Positions 1-6,747 are shown, counted from the first letter of the stretch. The stretch is DNA of 8,777 nucleotides from Flavobacteriaceae bacterium (GCA_030613745.1 JAUWLK010000107.1:1-8777); one strand, 5' to 3'. Numbers and translations are program-made. Notes: generated by a model from the sequence alone, not told the origin.

Positions 1-514
1 AATACCAAATGTTTTTAGAAAATTAGGAATCAAATTGGAAAAAAAAGGAGACGACATCTACATTCCTATTCAAGATACTTATGAAATACAAGGTTCTTTA
101 GATGACTCTATTTTAACTGTCTCTGATGCACCTTGGCCTGGTTTTACTCCTGATTTGTTAAGTATTGTTTTAGTAGTTGCTACCCAATCCAAAGGAACTG
201 TTTTGATTCATCAAAAAATGTTTGAAAGCCGTTTATTTTTTGTAGATAAGTTAATTGACATGGGTGCAAAAGTAATATTATGTGATCCTCATAGAGCAAC
301 TGTTATAGGTTTAAATCATGAGTTTAGTTTACGAGCAACAACTATGAGCTCTCCTGATATTAGAGCAGGTATTTCATTATTAATCGCTGCACTTTCAGCA
401 AAAGGTACCAGTACTATTCACAATATTGAACAAATTGATAGGGGTTATGAAAGAATAGATGAAAGATTAAGATCTATTGGTGCTAAAATTGAAAGAATTG
501 AAGATGGTTTTTAA
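1..514 (+). CDS. murA: UDP-N-acetylglucosamine 1-carboxyvinyltransferase, C-terminal part (5' truncated by window)
   Basis: MurA transfers enolpyruvate from PEP to UDP-GlcNAc, the first committed step of cytoplasmic peptidoglycan precursor synthesis. The frame is open from base 2 (IPNVFRKLG...) to a TAA at 512-514, giving about 170 residues, roughly the last 40% of a family protein of about 430. Visible family motifs are PWPGFTPDL, whose Asp matches the catalytic-region Asp305 of the E. coli enzyme, SPDIRAGISLL (the Arg371 region) and IDRGYERIDERLRSIGA (the Arg397 region). The PEP-reactive Cys loop lies upstream and cannot be seen. A TTG at 35 could be mistaken for a start, but the conserved reading continues upstream of it. 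About 160 bp separate it from grpE, which has its own candidate promoter. No clear T-tract terminator follows. The assignment is very secure. Confidence 0.95.
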   Translation, partial: IPNVFRKLGIKLEKKGDDIYIPIQDTYEIQGSLDDSILTVSDAPWPGFTPDLLSIVLVVATQSKGTVLIHQKMFESRLFFVDKLIDMGAKVILCDPHRATVIGLNHEFSLRATTMSSPDIRAGISLLIAALSAKGTSTIHNIEQIDRGYERIDERLRSIGAKIERIEDGF

Positions 515-601
515 ATAAAAAAGTCTTCGAGGTCTATCATAATGTAACCGCTGATTAGTAATCCCTTAAAGGGATATAAAAAAATCAAATTTTTTTAATA
601 T

Positions 602-645
602 TTTGTGACAATATGACACAAATATACTCTTGGCAAGTAATTTGT
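602..645 (+). promoter_or_regulatory. candidate grpE-dnaJ promoter: palindrome plus sigma-54-like -24/-12 element
   Basis: An inverted repeat, TTTGTG (602-607) and CACAAA (617-622) with a 9-bp spacer, contains two direct TGACA units (606-610 and 614-618). Eight bases further on, TTGGCAAGTAATTTGTT has a GG (632-633), ten bases, then GT (644-645). This is close to the sigma-54 pattern of GG-N10-GC, with T for C at the last position. Transcription would start near 656, about 22 nt before the grpE ATG. No good TAnnTTTG box is present (the nearest reads GTAATTTG). That the palindrome binds a heat-shock regulator is inference. Confidence 0.4.
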
Positions 646-678
646 TTAAGAAGTGTAAATAGATAAAAATGATTTAAA

Positions 679-1215
679 ATGAGTAAAAAAGAAAATAAAG
701 ATATTGAAAATAACCTTCAAGATCAGGAATTTGAAAGTGAAATTATTGAAAATGATGAAGTTGAAAATGAAACGGATGAGCTGAAAGGAGAATTAGTAAA
801 AGAAAAAGATAATTTTTTACGCTTATTTGCAGAGTTTGAAAATTATAAAAAAAGGACATCTAAAGAACGAATTGAATTATTTAGTACGGCTAATAAAGAA
901 TTAATGACTGTTCTATTACCAATTTTAGATGATTTTGAGCGTGGATTAAAAGAAATTGAAAAATCATCAGACAAAGTTTTACTTGATGGAATGCAGTTGA
1001 TTTATAATAAATTCAAAAATACTTTAGCTCAAAAGGGATTAATATCAATTGATGTGAAACAAGGAGATGTATTTGATGCCGAAGTTCATGAAGCAATTTC
1101 TCAAATCCCTGCACCATCAAAAAAGCTAAAAGGTAAAATTATTGACACAGTTGAAAAAGGTTATAAACTTGGTGAAACTATTATTCGTTTCCCTAAAGTA
1201 GTTATAGGAAATTAA
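679..1215 (+). CDS. grpE: GrpE, nucleotide exchange factor of the DnaK chaperone
   Basis: GrpE is a cytoplasmic dimer that speeds ADP release from DnaK and so drives the Hsp70 folding cycle. The 178 residues fit the family. Residues 5-45 are very acidic and probably disordered. Residues about 35-95 form the long helical, coiled-coil stalk with the FAEFENYKKRT motif. Residues about 125-178 are the beta head that contacts DnaK. The family signature is visible as FDAEVHEAI at 132-140 and GYKLGETIIRFPKVVIG at 161-177; Pro172 sits where Ser or Ala is usual. The ATG at 679 gives the expected N-terminus; a three-codon ATG-ATT-TAA frame just upstream at 669 is probably chance. The gene lies 9 bp before dnaJ, so the two almost surely share a transcript. 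dnaK is not in this window. Confidence 0.96.
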   Translation: MSKKENKDIENNLQDQEFESEIIENDEVENETDELKGELVKEKDNFLRLFAEFENYKKRTSKERIELFSTANKELMTVLLPILDDFERGLKEIEKSSDKVLLDGMQLIYNKFKNTLAQKGLISIDVKQGDVFDAEVHEAISQIPAPSKKLKGKIIDTVEKGYKLGETIIRFPKVVIGN

Positions 1216-1224
1216 GTATAGATT

Positions 1225-2349
1225 ATGAAAAAAGATTATTATGAAATTCTTGGCATTAATAAAAATGCTACTGCTAGTGAAATAAAAAAAGCTTATCGTA
1301 AAAAAGCTGTTCAGAATCATCCTGATAAAAATCCTGGAGATAAATCTGCTGAAGAAAGATTTAAACAAGCTGCTGAAGCATATGAAATACTTAGTAATGA
1401 TGATAAAAAAGCTCGTTATGATCAGTATGGTCATGCTGCTTTTGAAAATGGAGGAGCCGGAGGAGGATTTGGAGGTAGTATGAATATGGAAGATATCTTT
1501 AGTCAATTTGGTGATATTTTTGGTGGTCATTTTGGTGGAGGAAGTTTTGGAGGTTTTGGTGGTAGATCAAGACAAGCTAGAGTTAAGGGGAGTAATCTTA
1601 GAATAAGAGTAAAACTCGATTTAAAAGATATTTTAAATGGTGTTGATAAAAAGGTTAAAGTTAAGCGTTTAGTCAAAGCTGAAGGGGTAACTTATAAAAC
1701 TTGTACTACTTGTAATGGTCAAGGTAGTGTTACAAGAATTAGTAATACTATTTTAGGTAGAATGCAAACTGCTACTACTTGTCCTACTTGTAGAGGTGCT
1801 GGAGAAATGATTGATCACAGACCAAAGGGATCAGATGCCCAAGGAATGATTCACAAAGAAGAAACTGTTAAAATTGAAATTCCTTCCGGTGTAACAGATG
1901 GAGTACAATTAAGAGTATCCGGTAAAGGAAATGAAGCTCCTGGTAATAACGGTATACCTGGTGATATTCATGTTGTTATTCAAGAAATACCTCATGAAAA
2001 TTTAAAACGTGAGGGAAGTAATTTACATCATGATTTATATATTAGTTTTCCTGAAGCTGCATTAGGAACAAGTAAAGAAATTGATACTTTAACAGGAAAA
2101 GTAAGAATTAAAATTGAAGAAGGAACCCAATCAGGTAAAATTTTACGCTTGCGAGGAAAAGGAATAGAAAGTATAGAAAGCTACGGAAAAGGAGATATAT
2201 TAGTACATGTGAATGTTTGGACTCCTAAAAAATTATCAAAAGAACAAAAAGAGTTTTTTAAGAAGGTAAAAGATGATGAAAACTTTAAGCCAAAACCTTC
2301 AAATTCTGAAAAATCATTTTTTGAAAAAGTAAAAGATATGTTTTCATAA
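1225..2349 (+). CDS. dnaJ: DnaJ (Hsp40) co-chaperone with a reduced zinc region
   Basis: DnaJ delivers unfolded proteins to DnaK and stimulates its ATPase. The 374 residues show the full layout. The J domain is residues 1-70, with HPD at 32-34. The Gly/Phe region is about 76-113. The substrate-binding beta domains start near 120 and continue after the zinc insert to about 335, followed by a C-terminal tail. Canonical DnaJ has four CxxCxGxG motifs forming two zinc sites. Here only two remain: C160TTCNGQG and C186PTCRGAG. The bridge RISNTILGRMQTATT matches the stretch between canonical motifs 2 and 3, so zinc site II is kept, and site I (motifs 1 and 4) is replaced by KAEGVTYKT and DHRPKGSDAQGM. 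From memory, other flavobacterial DnaJ proteins share this, so it is probably a lineage trait and not damage. It is the second gene of the grpE operon. Confidence 0.96.
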   Translation: MKKDYYEILGINKNATASEIKKAYRKKAVQNHPDKNPGDKSAEERFKQAAEAYEILSNDDKKARYDQYGHAAFENGGAGGGFGGSMNMEDIFSQFGDIFGGHFGGGSFGGFGGRSRQARVKGSNLRIRVKLDLKDILNGVDKKVKVKRLVKAEGVTYKTCTTCNGQGSVTRISNTILGRMQTATTCPTCRGAGEMIDHRPKGSDAQGMIHKEETVKIEIPSGVTDGVQLRVSGKGNEAPGNNGIPGDIHVVIQEIPHENLKREGSNLHHDLYISFPEAALGTSKEIDTLTGKVRIKIEEGTQSGKILRLRGKGIESIESYGKGDILVHVNVWTPKKLSKEQKEFFKKVKDDENFKPKPSNSEKSFFEKVKDMFS

Positions 2350-2391
2350 CAAGACAAATATCAATTTATTAGAAAATAATTGTTAAATAAT

Positions 2392-2424
2392 TTTGATTGT
2401 TAATAAAAATTATTCCTATATTTG
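2392..2424 (+). promoter_or_regulatory. Bacteroidota-type promoter for the first small-RNA unit
   Basis: A perfect TAnnTTTG -7 box (TATATTTG, 2417-2424) has a TTTG at 2392-2395, 21 bp upstream, which fits the -33 element of the Bacteroidota housekeeping promoter. Transcription would begin near 2430, exactly where the 5' hairpin of the putative small RNA starts. There is no protein-coding frame of note downstream before the terminator, which is why a non-coding transcript is proposed. Confidence 0.5.
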
Positions 2425-2455
2425 TCTCACTGGATTTTAAAAATTCAGTAACTTT

Positions 2456-2481
2456 TTCTTTTTCATAGCAATTTTCCCACT
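2456..2481 (+). repeat. 26-nt identical block, copy 1
   Basis: Bases 2456-2481 are identical to 2626-2651. The block begins TTCTTTTTCATAGCAA and ends in the first CCCACT of the terminator stem. Sequence on both sides diverges, so this is not simply a recent duplication of a long segment. Confidence 0.9.
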
Positions 2482-2503
2482 CTTACTTTAGGGTGGGTTT
2501 TTT
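2476..2503 (+). terminator. intrinsic terminator of small-RNA unit 1 (and probably grpE-dnaJ)
   Basis: CCCACTCT (2476-2483) pairs with AGGGTGGG (2490-2497), eight pairs with one U-G, around the six-base loop TACTTT. Six T residues (2498-2503) follow directly. Confidence 0.85.
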
Positions 2504-2625
2504 ATTTCATTTTTCCAATTTTTAATTAATTACTTAATATTTTAAAAATATTTTATTAAATATGTGGAATTATTCATTTTAAATTGTATTTTTACAATTC
2601 AATTATATTACTTTTATTAGTAATA

Positions 2626-2651
2626 TTCTTTTTCATAGCAATTTTCCCACT
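2626..2651 (+). repeat. 26-nt identical block, copy 2
   Basis: This is the second exact copy of the block at 2456-2481. It covers the linker and the start of the terminator stem of small-RNA unit 2. Confidence 0.9.
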
Positions 2652-2679
2652 TTTGTTCTCAAGAGTGGGATTTTTTTTT
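2646..2679 (+). terminator. intrinsic terminator of small-RNA unit 2
   Basis: CCCACTTTT (2646-2654) pairs with AAGAGTGGG (2661-2669), nine pairs with one U-G, around the loop GTTCTC. One A and then nine T residues (2671-2679) follow. It insulates rnpB from upstream transcription. Confidence 0.88.
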
Positions 2680-2694
2680 GAATAATTTAAGCCG

Positions 2695-2702
2695 TAAATT
2701 TG
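2695..2702 (+). promoter_or_regulatory. -7 box of the rnpB promoter
   Basis: TAAATTTG is a perfect TAnnTTTG box. It places the transcription start within a few bases of 2705-2709, where the P1 helix of RNase P RNA begins. At the -33 position there are only T residues from the preceding terminator tail. Confidence 0.6.
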
Positions 2703-2704
2703 CA

Positions 2705-3019
2705 AAAAAGTAAACCGTCTTATCGCCATGCTAAAACATGGAGGAAAGTCCGGACACCAAAGAGTAGCATAGCGGATAACATCCGTCATTCCGCTTTTAG
2801 CGGGATAGGACAAGTGCAACAGAAAGCAAGTACAGTTAGGCTGTAGTGAAACCAGGTAAACTCTATGCGGTGCAATGCTACGTATATTGAAGTTTGAGAA
2901 CTACTCGTTCGATTTCAAGGGGTAAGCAGCTAAAGTTGTAAAGTAATTTATGACTTAGATAAATGATAAGAATCTACCATTTGGTATGATACAGAATCCG
3001 GCTTATAGGTTTACTTTTT
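2705..3019 (+). ncRNA. rnpB: RNase P RNA (catalytic subunit, bacterial type A)
   Basis: This is the ribozyme that removes 5' leaders from precursor tRNAs together with the RnpA protein. The 5' conserved region GAGGAAAGTCCGGAC is at 2741-2755 and the 3' region ACAGAATCCGGCTTAT at 2991-3006. They form the P4 core helix: AAG-U-CCGG (2746-2753) with CCGGCTT (2998-3004), leaving the universally conserved bulged U at 2749. The ends close as P1: AAAAAGTAAACC (2705-2716) pairs with GGTTTACTTTTT (3008-3019). The length of about 315 nt is normal. No separate GC-rich terminator follows; P1 and its following T-rich run may serve. An open frame on the opposite strand overlaps the 5' end and is spurious. 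Confidence 0.97.
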
Positions 3020-3154
3020 CTTTTATCAAATATGTAAATAAACCTCTAATATTTCATAAAAATATATTAAATAGTAAAATATACTAAATATTATTGATAA
3101 ATATTTAATAAAAATTAATATTATTGAATATATTATAATATAAACTGCAAATTT

Positions 3155-3162
3155 TGTAATTT
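3155..3162 (+). promoter_or_regulatory. candidate -7 box for the aconitase gene
   Basis: TAATTTTG fits TAnnTTTG and would start transcription near 3168, about 30 nt before the acn ATG. No convincing TTTG lies at the -33 distance. Upstream, 3061-3140 is about 95% A+T with many short AT palindromes, which could act as a flexible or UP-like upstream element. Confidence 0.4.
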
Positions 3163-3199
3163 TGGATTATTAAAAATTATTCACATTAAATAAATTATT

Positions 3200-5461
3200 A
3201 TGGCTTTTGATATTGATATGATAAAAAAGGTTTACAGTAGGATGGTAAGCCGTGTTGATACTGCAAAAAAAATTGTTGGAAAACCTCTCACCTTATCTGA
3301 AAAAATTCTTTATAACCATCTTTGGAATGGTAGTGCAACTCAAAGTTTTAAAAGAGGAGTAGATTATGTTGATTTTGCACCAGATAGAGTAGCATGTCAA
3401 GATGCAACAGCTCAAATGGCATTATTGCAATTTATGCAAGCTGGTAAGAAAAAAGTGGCAGTACCTACAACTGTGCATTGTGATCATTTAATTCAAGCAA
3501 GAATTGGAGCAGATAAAGATTTACAAGAAGCTATAAACAACAGTAGTGAAGTTTTTAATTTTTTAGGTTCTGTTTCAAACAAATACGGAATTGGTTTTTG
3601 GAAGCCCGGTGCAGGAATTATTCATCAAGTAGTATTAGAAAATTACGCTTTTCCAGGAGGAATGATGATTGGTACGGATTCACATACAGTAAATGCTGGT
3701 GGATTGGGAATGGTAGCAATTGGAGTTGGTGGAGCTGATGCTGTTGATGTAATGGCTGGAATGCCGTGGGAATTGAAATTTCCTAAATTAATAGGTGTAA
3801 AATTAATAGGTAAATTAAGTGGTTGGACTGCACCAAAAGACGTTATATTAAAAGTTGCAGGAATTTTAACTGCAAAAGGAGGAACAGATTGTATCGTTGA
3901 ATATTTTGGAGAAGGTGCTATTTCAATTTCAGCAACAGGAAAAGGAACTATTTGTAATATGGGAGCCGAAATTGGCGCAACTACTTCAACTTTTGGTTAT
4001 GATGATTCAATTGAAAGATATTTAAGAGCAACTAACAGAGATGAAGTTGCAGATGAAGCAAATAAAATTAGAGATTATCTTACAGGAGATGATGAAGTAT
4101 ATGCAAATCCTGAAAAATATTTTGACCAGGTAATTGAAATAAATTTATCGGAATTAAAACCACATTTAAATGGTCCGTTTACACCAGATTTAGCAACTCC
4201 TGTTGGAGAAATGCATGTTAAAGCTATAAAAAATGGTTGGCCTTTAGATGTTGAATGGGGGTTAATAGGTTCTTGTACCAATTCATCTTATGAAGATTTA
4301 TCAAGAGCAGCTTCTATTGCTAAGCAAGCAGTTGATAAAGGATTGGTTGCTAAAGCTGAATTTGGAATTAACCCAGGCTCTGAGCAAGTTCGTTATACCG
4401 CAGAAAGAGATGGTTTGTTAGATATTTTTGAAGATTTAGGTGCAACAATATTTACCAATGCTTGTGGACCATGTATTGGTCAATGGGCTAGAGAAGGAGC
4501 AGAAGATCAGAAAAAAAATACCATAGTACATTCTTTTAATAGAAATTTTTCGAAACGTGCAGATGGTAATCCAAATACACATGCTTTTGTTGGCTCACCT
4601 TCAATGGTTGCTGCAGTTGCAATTTCTGGTAAATTAGATTTTAATCCGATAACCGATAAATTAATTAATAAAAAAGGTGAGGAAGTAATGCTTGAAGAAC
4701 CAACAGGATTTGAATTGCCACCAAGAGGATTTGATGTTAAAGATCCTGGATTTGTTGCGCCAATTGAAGACGGTTCTCGTATTGAAATATCAGTAAATCC
4801 TGATTCAAAAAGATTAGAATTATTAATTCCTTTTAAACCTATTAAAGGAAATATTGAAGGGGCAAAATTATTAATCAAAGCTTTTGGAAAATGTACAACT
4901 GACCATATTTCTATGGCAGGTCCTTGGTTGCGTTTTAGAGGTCATTTGGATAATATTTCAAATAATATGTTAATTGGTGCAGTAAATGCTTTTAACAAAG
5001 AAACCAATAAGGTTAAAAATCAATTAACTGGTGAATATGAAGCCGTACCGGATACAGCACGGGCATACAAAGTAGCCAATGTCCCATCTATAGTAGTTGG
5101 TGGACACAATTACGGTGAAGGTTCATCAAGAGAGCATGCAGCTATGGAGCCGCGCCATTTGGGAGTTGTTGCAGTAATTGTAAAATCATTTGCAAGAATA
5201 CATGAAACAAATCTTAAAAAACAAGGTATGTTGGGCTTAACTTTTGTTAATGAAAATGATTATGATATCATTCAAGAAGATGATACATTTAACTTTGTTG
5301 ATCTAAATGAATTTGCCCAAGGTAAACAATTGACATTAGAAATTGTTCATAATGATAAATCCAAAGATGTAATTAAATTAGATCATACTTATAATGAAGG
5401 TCAGATAGAATGGTTTAAGGAAGGTTCTGCTTTAAATTTAATTAAAAAAGAAAATGCTTAG
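3200..5461 (+). CDS. acn: aconitate hydratase, mitochondrial (ACO2-like) type
   Basis: The enzyme interconverts citrate and isocitrate through cis-aconitate in the TCA cycle, in the cytoplasm, using a [4Fe-4S] cluster. Its 753 residues match the short mitochondrial-type aconitases and not the roughly 890-residue AcnA/IRP1 or the AcnB type. The cluster ligands are Cys359 (GSCTNSS), Cys422 and Cys425 (ACGPCIGQW), one residue off the mammalian mitochondrial numbering. Active-site motifs are VHCDHL (92-97), GTDSHTVNAGG (158-168) and GEGSSREHAAMEPRH (639-653), which holds the catalytic serine, near residue 643. Domains 1-3 cover about 1-500 and the swivelling domain 4 about 545-753. The ATG at 3200 matches the usual family start, and there is no Shine-Dalgarno sequence, as expected in Bacteroidota. 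It appears monocistronic, ending at a bidirectional terminator. Confidence 0.97.
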   Translation: MAFDIDMIKKVYSRMVSRVDTAKKIVGKPLTLSEKILYNHLWNGSATQSFKRGVDYVDFAPDRVACQDATAQMALLQFMQAGKKKVAVPTTVHCDHLIQARIGADKDLQEAINNSSEVFNFLGSVSNKYGIGFWKPGAGIIHQVVLENYAFPGGMMIGTDSHTVNAGGLGMVAIGVGGADAVDVMAGMPWELKFPKLIGVKLIGKLSGWTAPKDVILKVAGILTAKGGTDCIVEYFGEGAISISATGKGTICNMGAEIGATTSTFGYDDSIERYLRATNRDEVADEANKIRDYLTGDDEVYANPEKYFDQVIEINLSELKPHLNGPFTPDLATPVGEMHVKAIKNGWPLDVEWGLIGSCTNSSYEDLSRAASIAKQAVDKGLVAKAEFGINPGSEQVRYTAERDGLLDIFEDLGATIFTNACGPCIGQWAREGAEDQKKNTIVHSFNRNFSKRADGNPNTHAFVGSPSMVAAVAISGKLDFNPITDKLINKKGEEVMLEEPTGFELPPRGFDVKDPGFVAPIEDGSRIEISVNPDSKRLELLIPFKPIKGNIEGAKLLIKAFGKCTTDHISMAGPWLRFRGHLDNISNNMLIGAVNAFNKETNKVKNQLTGEYEAVPDTARAYKVANVPSIVVGGHNYGEGSSREHAAMEPRHLGVVAVIVKSFARIHETNLKKQGMLGLTFVNENDYDIIQEDDTFNFVDLNEFAQGKQLTLEIVHNDKSKDVIKLDHTYNEGQIEWFKEGSALNLIKKENA

Positions 5462-5489
5462 TTTATAAAGTAATATTTATATTATAGAG

Positions 5490-5516
5490 AAAACTCCTCA
5501 ATTTGAGGAGTTTTTT
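5490..5516. terminator. bidirectional terminator between acn and phosphofructokinase gene
   Basis: AAAACTCCTCA (5490-5500) and TGAGGAGTTTT (5504-5514) form an 11-bp perfect stem with a three-base loop. On the plus strand the T-run continues to 5516. On the minus strand the stem ends in TTTT, followed by CTCTATAA. It lies between two convergent genes, 29 bp after the acn stop and 26 bp beyond the phosphofructokinase stop. Confidence 0.9.
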
Positions 5517-5541
5517 ATTAAAATTATTTATAATTTACAAA

Positions 5542-6747
5542 TTAACTATCAGCTGCCATCAAGAACATAGGTTTCATTTCAAACCTATGATAATGAGGTC
5601 TTAAACGCTTAATGTTATAATACTTATCAACATTTACAATCTTTTTTGAACTGGTAACTACATCTAAAGGAACATCATCATATCTTCCATTTTTCAATAC
5701 TACAAGACGTCCATGAAAACCACCAAGAATTAAATCTAGAGCTAAATTTCCATAAGCCATAGGAACAATAGAGTCAACAGCATCTGGATCGCCTCCTCTA
5801 ACAAGATACCCAAGTTTTTGGTTAATAATATTAATAGTTTTACCATTGTTGAATTTAGCTGTATGGCTTTTGATCTCTGCAGAGATCATATCGCCAACAC
5901 CTCCTAATTTTGCATGACCAAACATATCTTTTTCAGAATCTTGAAATACCATATCACCACCTTTAAACAATGTTCCTTCAGAAGCTAGAACAACAGAATA
6001 CTTACTAGGATTATTATTGCGATCTTGCACAAGTAATTCAGTAAGATGCTCAATATCAAAATTATATTCAGGTATAACACATCTATTTGCTGCACCTGCC
6101 ATAGTTGGCAACATAGCAGTAAAACCAGCATACCTTCCAAATACTTCCATTACCAGTATTCTTTCATGTGATCCTGCAGATGTTCTAAGATTATTTGTCA
6201 TCATTATTGTTCTAGTAACACAGGTACTAAATCCAATACAATAATCAGTACCCGGAACATCATTATCCATTGTTTTTGGTATTGCAACAACTTTTACGCC
6301 TTCTTTGTACATTCTAACTCCATAACTAAGTGTATCGTCACCTCCAATAGGAATTAAATAATCAACGCCTAACCATTCCAAATTTTTAATAATCTCAGGA
6401 GTTAGATCATTTATCTCTTTATTATATGTAGATTTTAAATGTTCGGGGACTTTATCTTTAGGCATGTGACTTGGTTTGGTTCTCGATGAGTGTAAAAAAG
6501 TACCACCTGTACGACCAGATTTGTTTACAATGTCATTAGTTAAAGGGATGTAATTTCTACTATTATCGTATTTTTCATCTCTTATAAGTTCAGTTATACC
6601 AGCCCAACCACGTCTTAAACCAATAACTTTATAACCTTCTCGATTTGCTCTGATTGTTATTGCACGAATAGCCGGGTTAAGTCCCGGTACATCACCACCA
6701 CCAGTTAATATTGCAATAGTTCCTTTAATTTTTCTTGTATTTGCCAT
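5542..6747 (-). CDS. pfkA: 6-phosphofructokinase, predicted pyrophosphate-dependent
   Basis: The enzyme phosphorylates fructose 6-phosphate at C1 in glycolysis. Its 401 residues belong to the PFKA superfamily, in a clade longer than the 320-residue E. coli PfkA. Motifs in order are LTGGGDVPGLNPAIRA (14-29), the phosphate/ATP loop; IGGDDT (134-139); PKTMDND (157-163) with catalytic Asp161; MEVFGRYAG (200-208), binding fructose 6-phosphate; and LGYLVRGGDPDA (312-323). At the two donor-selecting positions it has Asp138 and Lys158, where ATP enzymes have Gly (GGDGS, PGTIDND). The Asp/Lys pair is the mark of PPi-using enzymes, whose reaction is close to reversible. Databases usually call such proteins ATP-PFK, so donor identity is a prediction. 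The ATG at 6747 sits ten residues before the first motif. The gene is convergent with acn; no clear promoter was seen upstream. Confidence 0.93.
   Translation of the reverse strand: MANTRKIKGTIAILTGGGDVPGLNPAIRAITIRANREGYKVIGLRRGWAGITELIRDEKYDNSRNYIPLTNDIVNKSGRTGGTFLHSSRTKPSHMPKDKVPEHLKSTYNKEINDLTPEIIKNLEWLGVDYLIPIGGDDTLSYGVRMYKEGVKVVAIPKTMDNDVPGTDYCIGFSTCVTRTIMMTNNLRTSAGSHERILVMEVFGRYAGFTAMLPTMAGAANRCVIPEYNFDIEHLTELLVQDRNNNPSKYSVVLASEGTLFKGGDMVFQDSEKDMFGHAKLGGVGDMISAEIKSHTAKFNNGKTINIINQKLGYLVRGGDPDAVDSIVPMAYGNLALDLILGGFHGRLVVLKNGRYDDVPLDVVTSSKKIVNVDKYYNIKRLRPHYHRFEMKPMFLMAADS

Larger units (their letters stand above)
2429..2503 (+). ncRNA. putative small RNA, copy 1
   Basis: This unit of about 75 nt has three parts. 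A 5' hairpin pairs 2429-2437 with 2441-2449 (nine pairs, one G-U, three-base loop). An unpaired pyrimidine-rich linker containing CTTTTTCATAGCAATTTT (2458-2475) follows. An intrinsic terminator (2476-2503) ends it. A good TAnnTTTG promoter lies directly upstream. A 26-nt block spanning the linker and the first terminator bases is repeated exactly in copy 2, 170 bp downstream, while loops and flanks differ, as expected for a conserved functional core. I do not recognise the family; known flavobacterial RNA motifs such as Flavo-1 could not be compared here. The terminator may also end the grpE-dnaJ transcript. The minus-strand alternative, a tiny MKKKKLLNF peptide, is less likely because both terminator T-tracts lie on the plus strand. 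Confidence 0.45.
2601..2679 (+). ncRNA. putative small RNA, copy 2
   Basis: The architecture is the same as copy 1. A 5' hairpin pairs ATATTACT (2605-2612) with AGTAATAT (2619-2626). The conserved linker CTTTTTCATAGCAATTTT follows (2628-2645), then a strong terminator (2646-2679). The 5' hairpin is unrelated in sequence to that of copy 1, so its structure and not its sequence appears to be kept. The promoter is poorer: TATTTTTA at 2587-2594 is one base off TAnnTTTG, and it lies in a perfect AATTGTA/TACAATT inverted repeat (2582-2588 and 2593-2599). The unit ends 26 bases before rnpB. Function is unknown, and transcription is inferred from structure only. Confidence 0.4.

Noticed and set aside
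561..575. ATCCC-TTAAA-GGGAT hairpin after murA as a terminator
   Set aside because: The stem is only five to seven pairs and is followed by an A-run on the plus strand, not T; it has no partner gene on the minus strand.
1126..1530. 134-codon minus-strand frame opposite grpE-dnaJ
   Set aside because: Composition-driven shadow of two certain genes, rich in Ile, Phe and Ser with no motif.
2446..2640. Minus-strand mini-peptides MKKKKLLNF and MKKNITNKSNIIEL starting inside the 26-nt repeats
   Set aside because: Both begin with the same ATGAAAAAG, but this only reflects the repeat. T-tracts, hairpin order and the promoter favour the plus strand, and the peptides diverge at once.
2592..2819. 75-codon minus-strand frame
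   Set aside because: It overlaps the RNase P RNA and the second terminator and has no family resemblance.
4075..4878. Two minus-strand frames (4075-4281 and 4507-4878) inside acn
   Set aside because: Antisense shadows of a highly conserved coding sequence with no start signals.
6017..6244. 75-codon plus-strand frame inside the phosphofructokinase gene
   Set aside because: Antisense shadow over catalytic-core codons.
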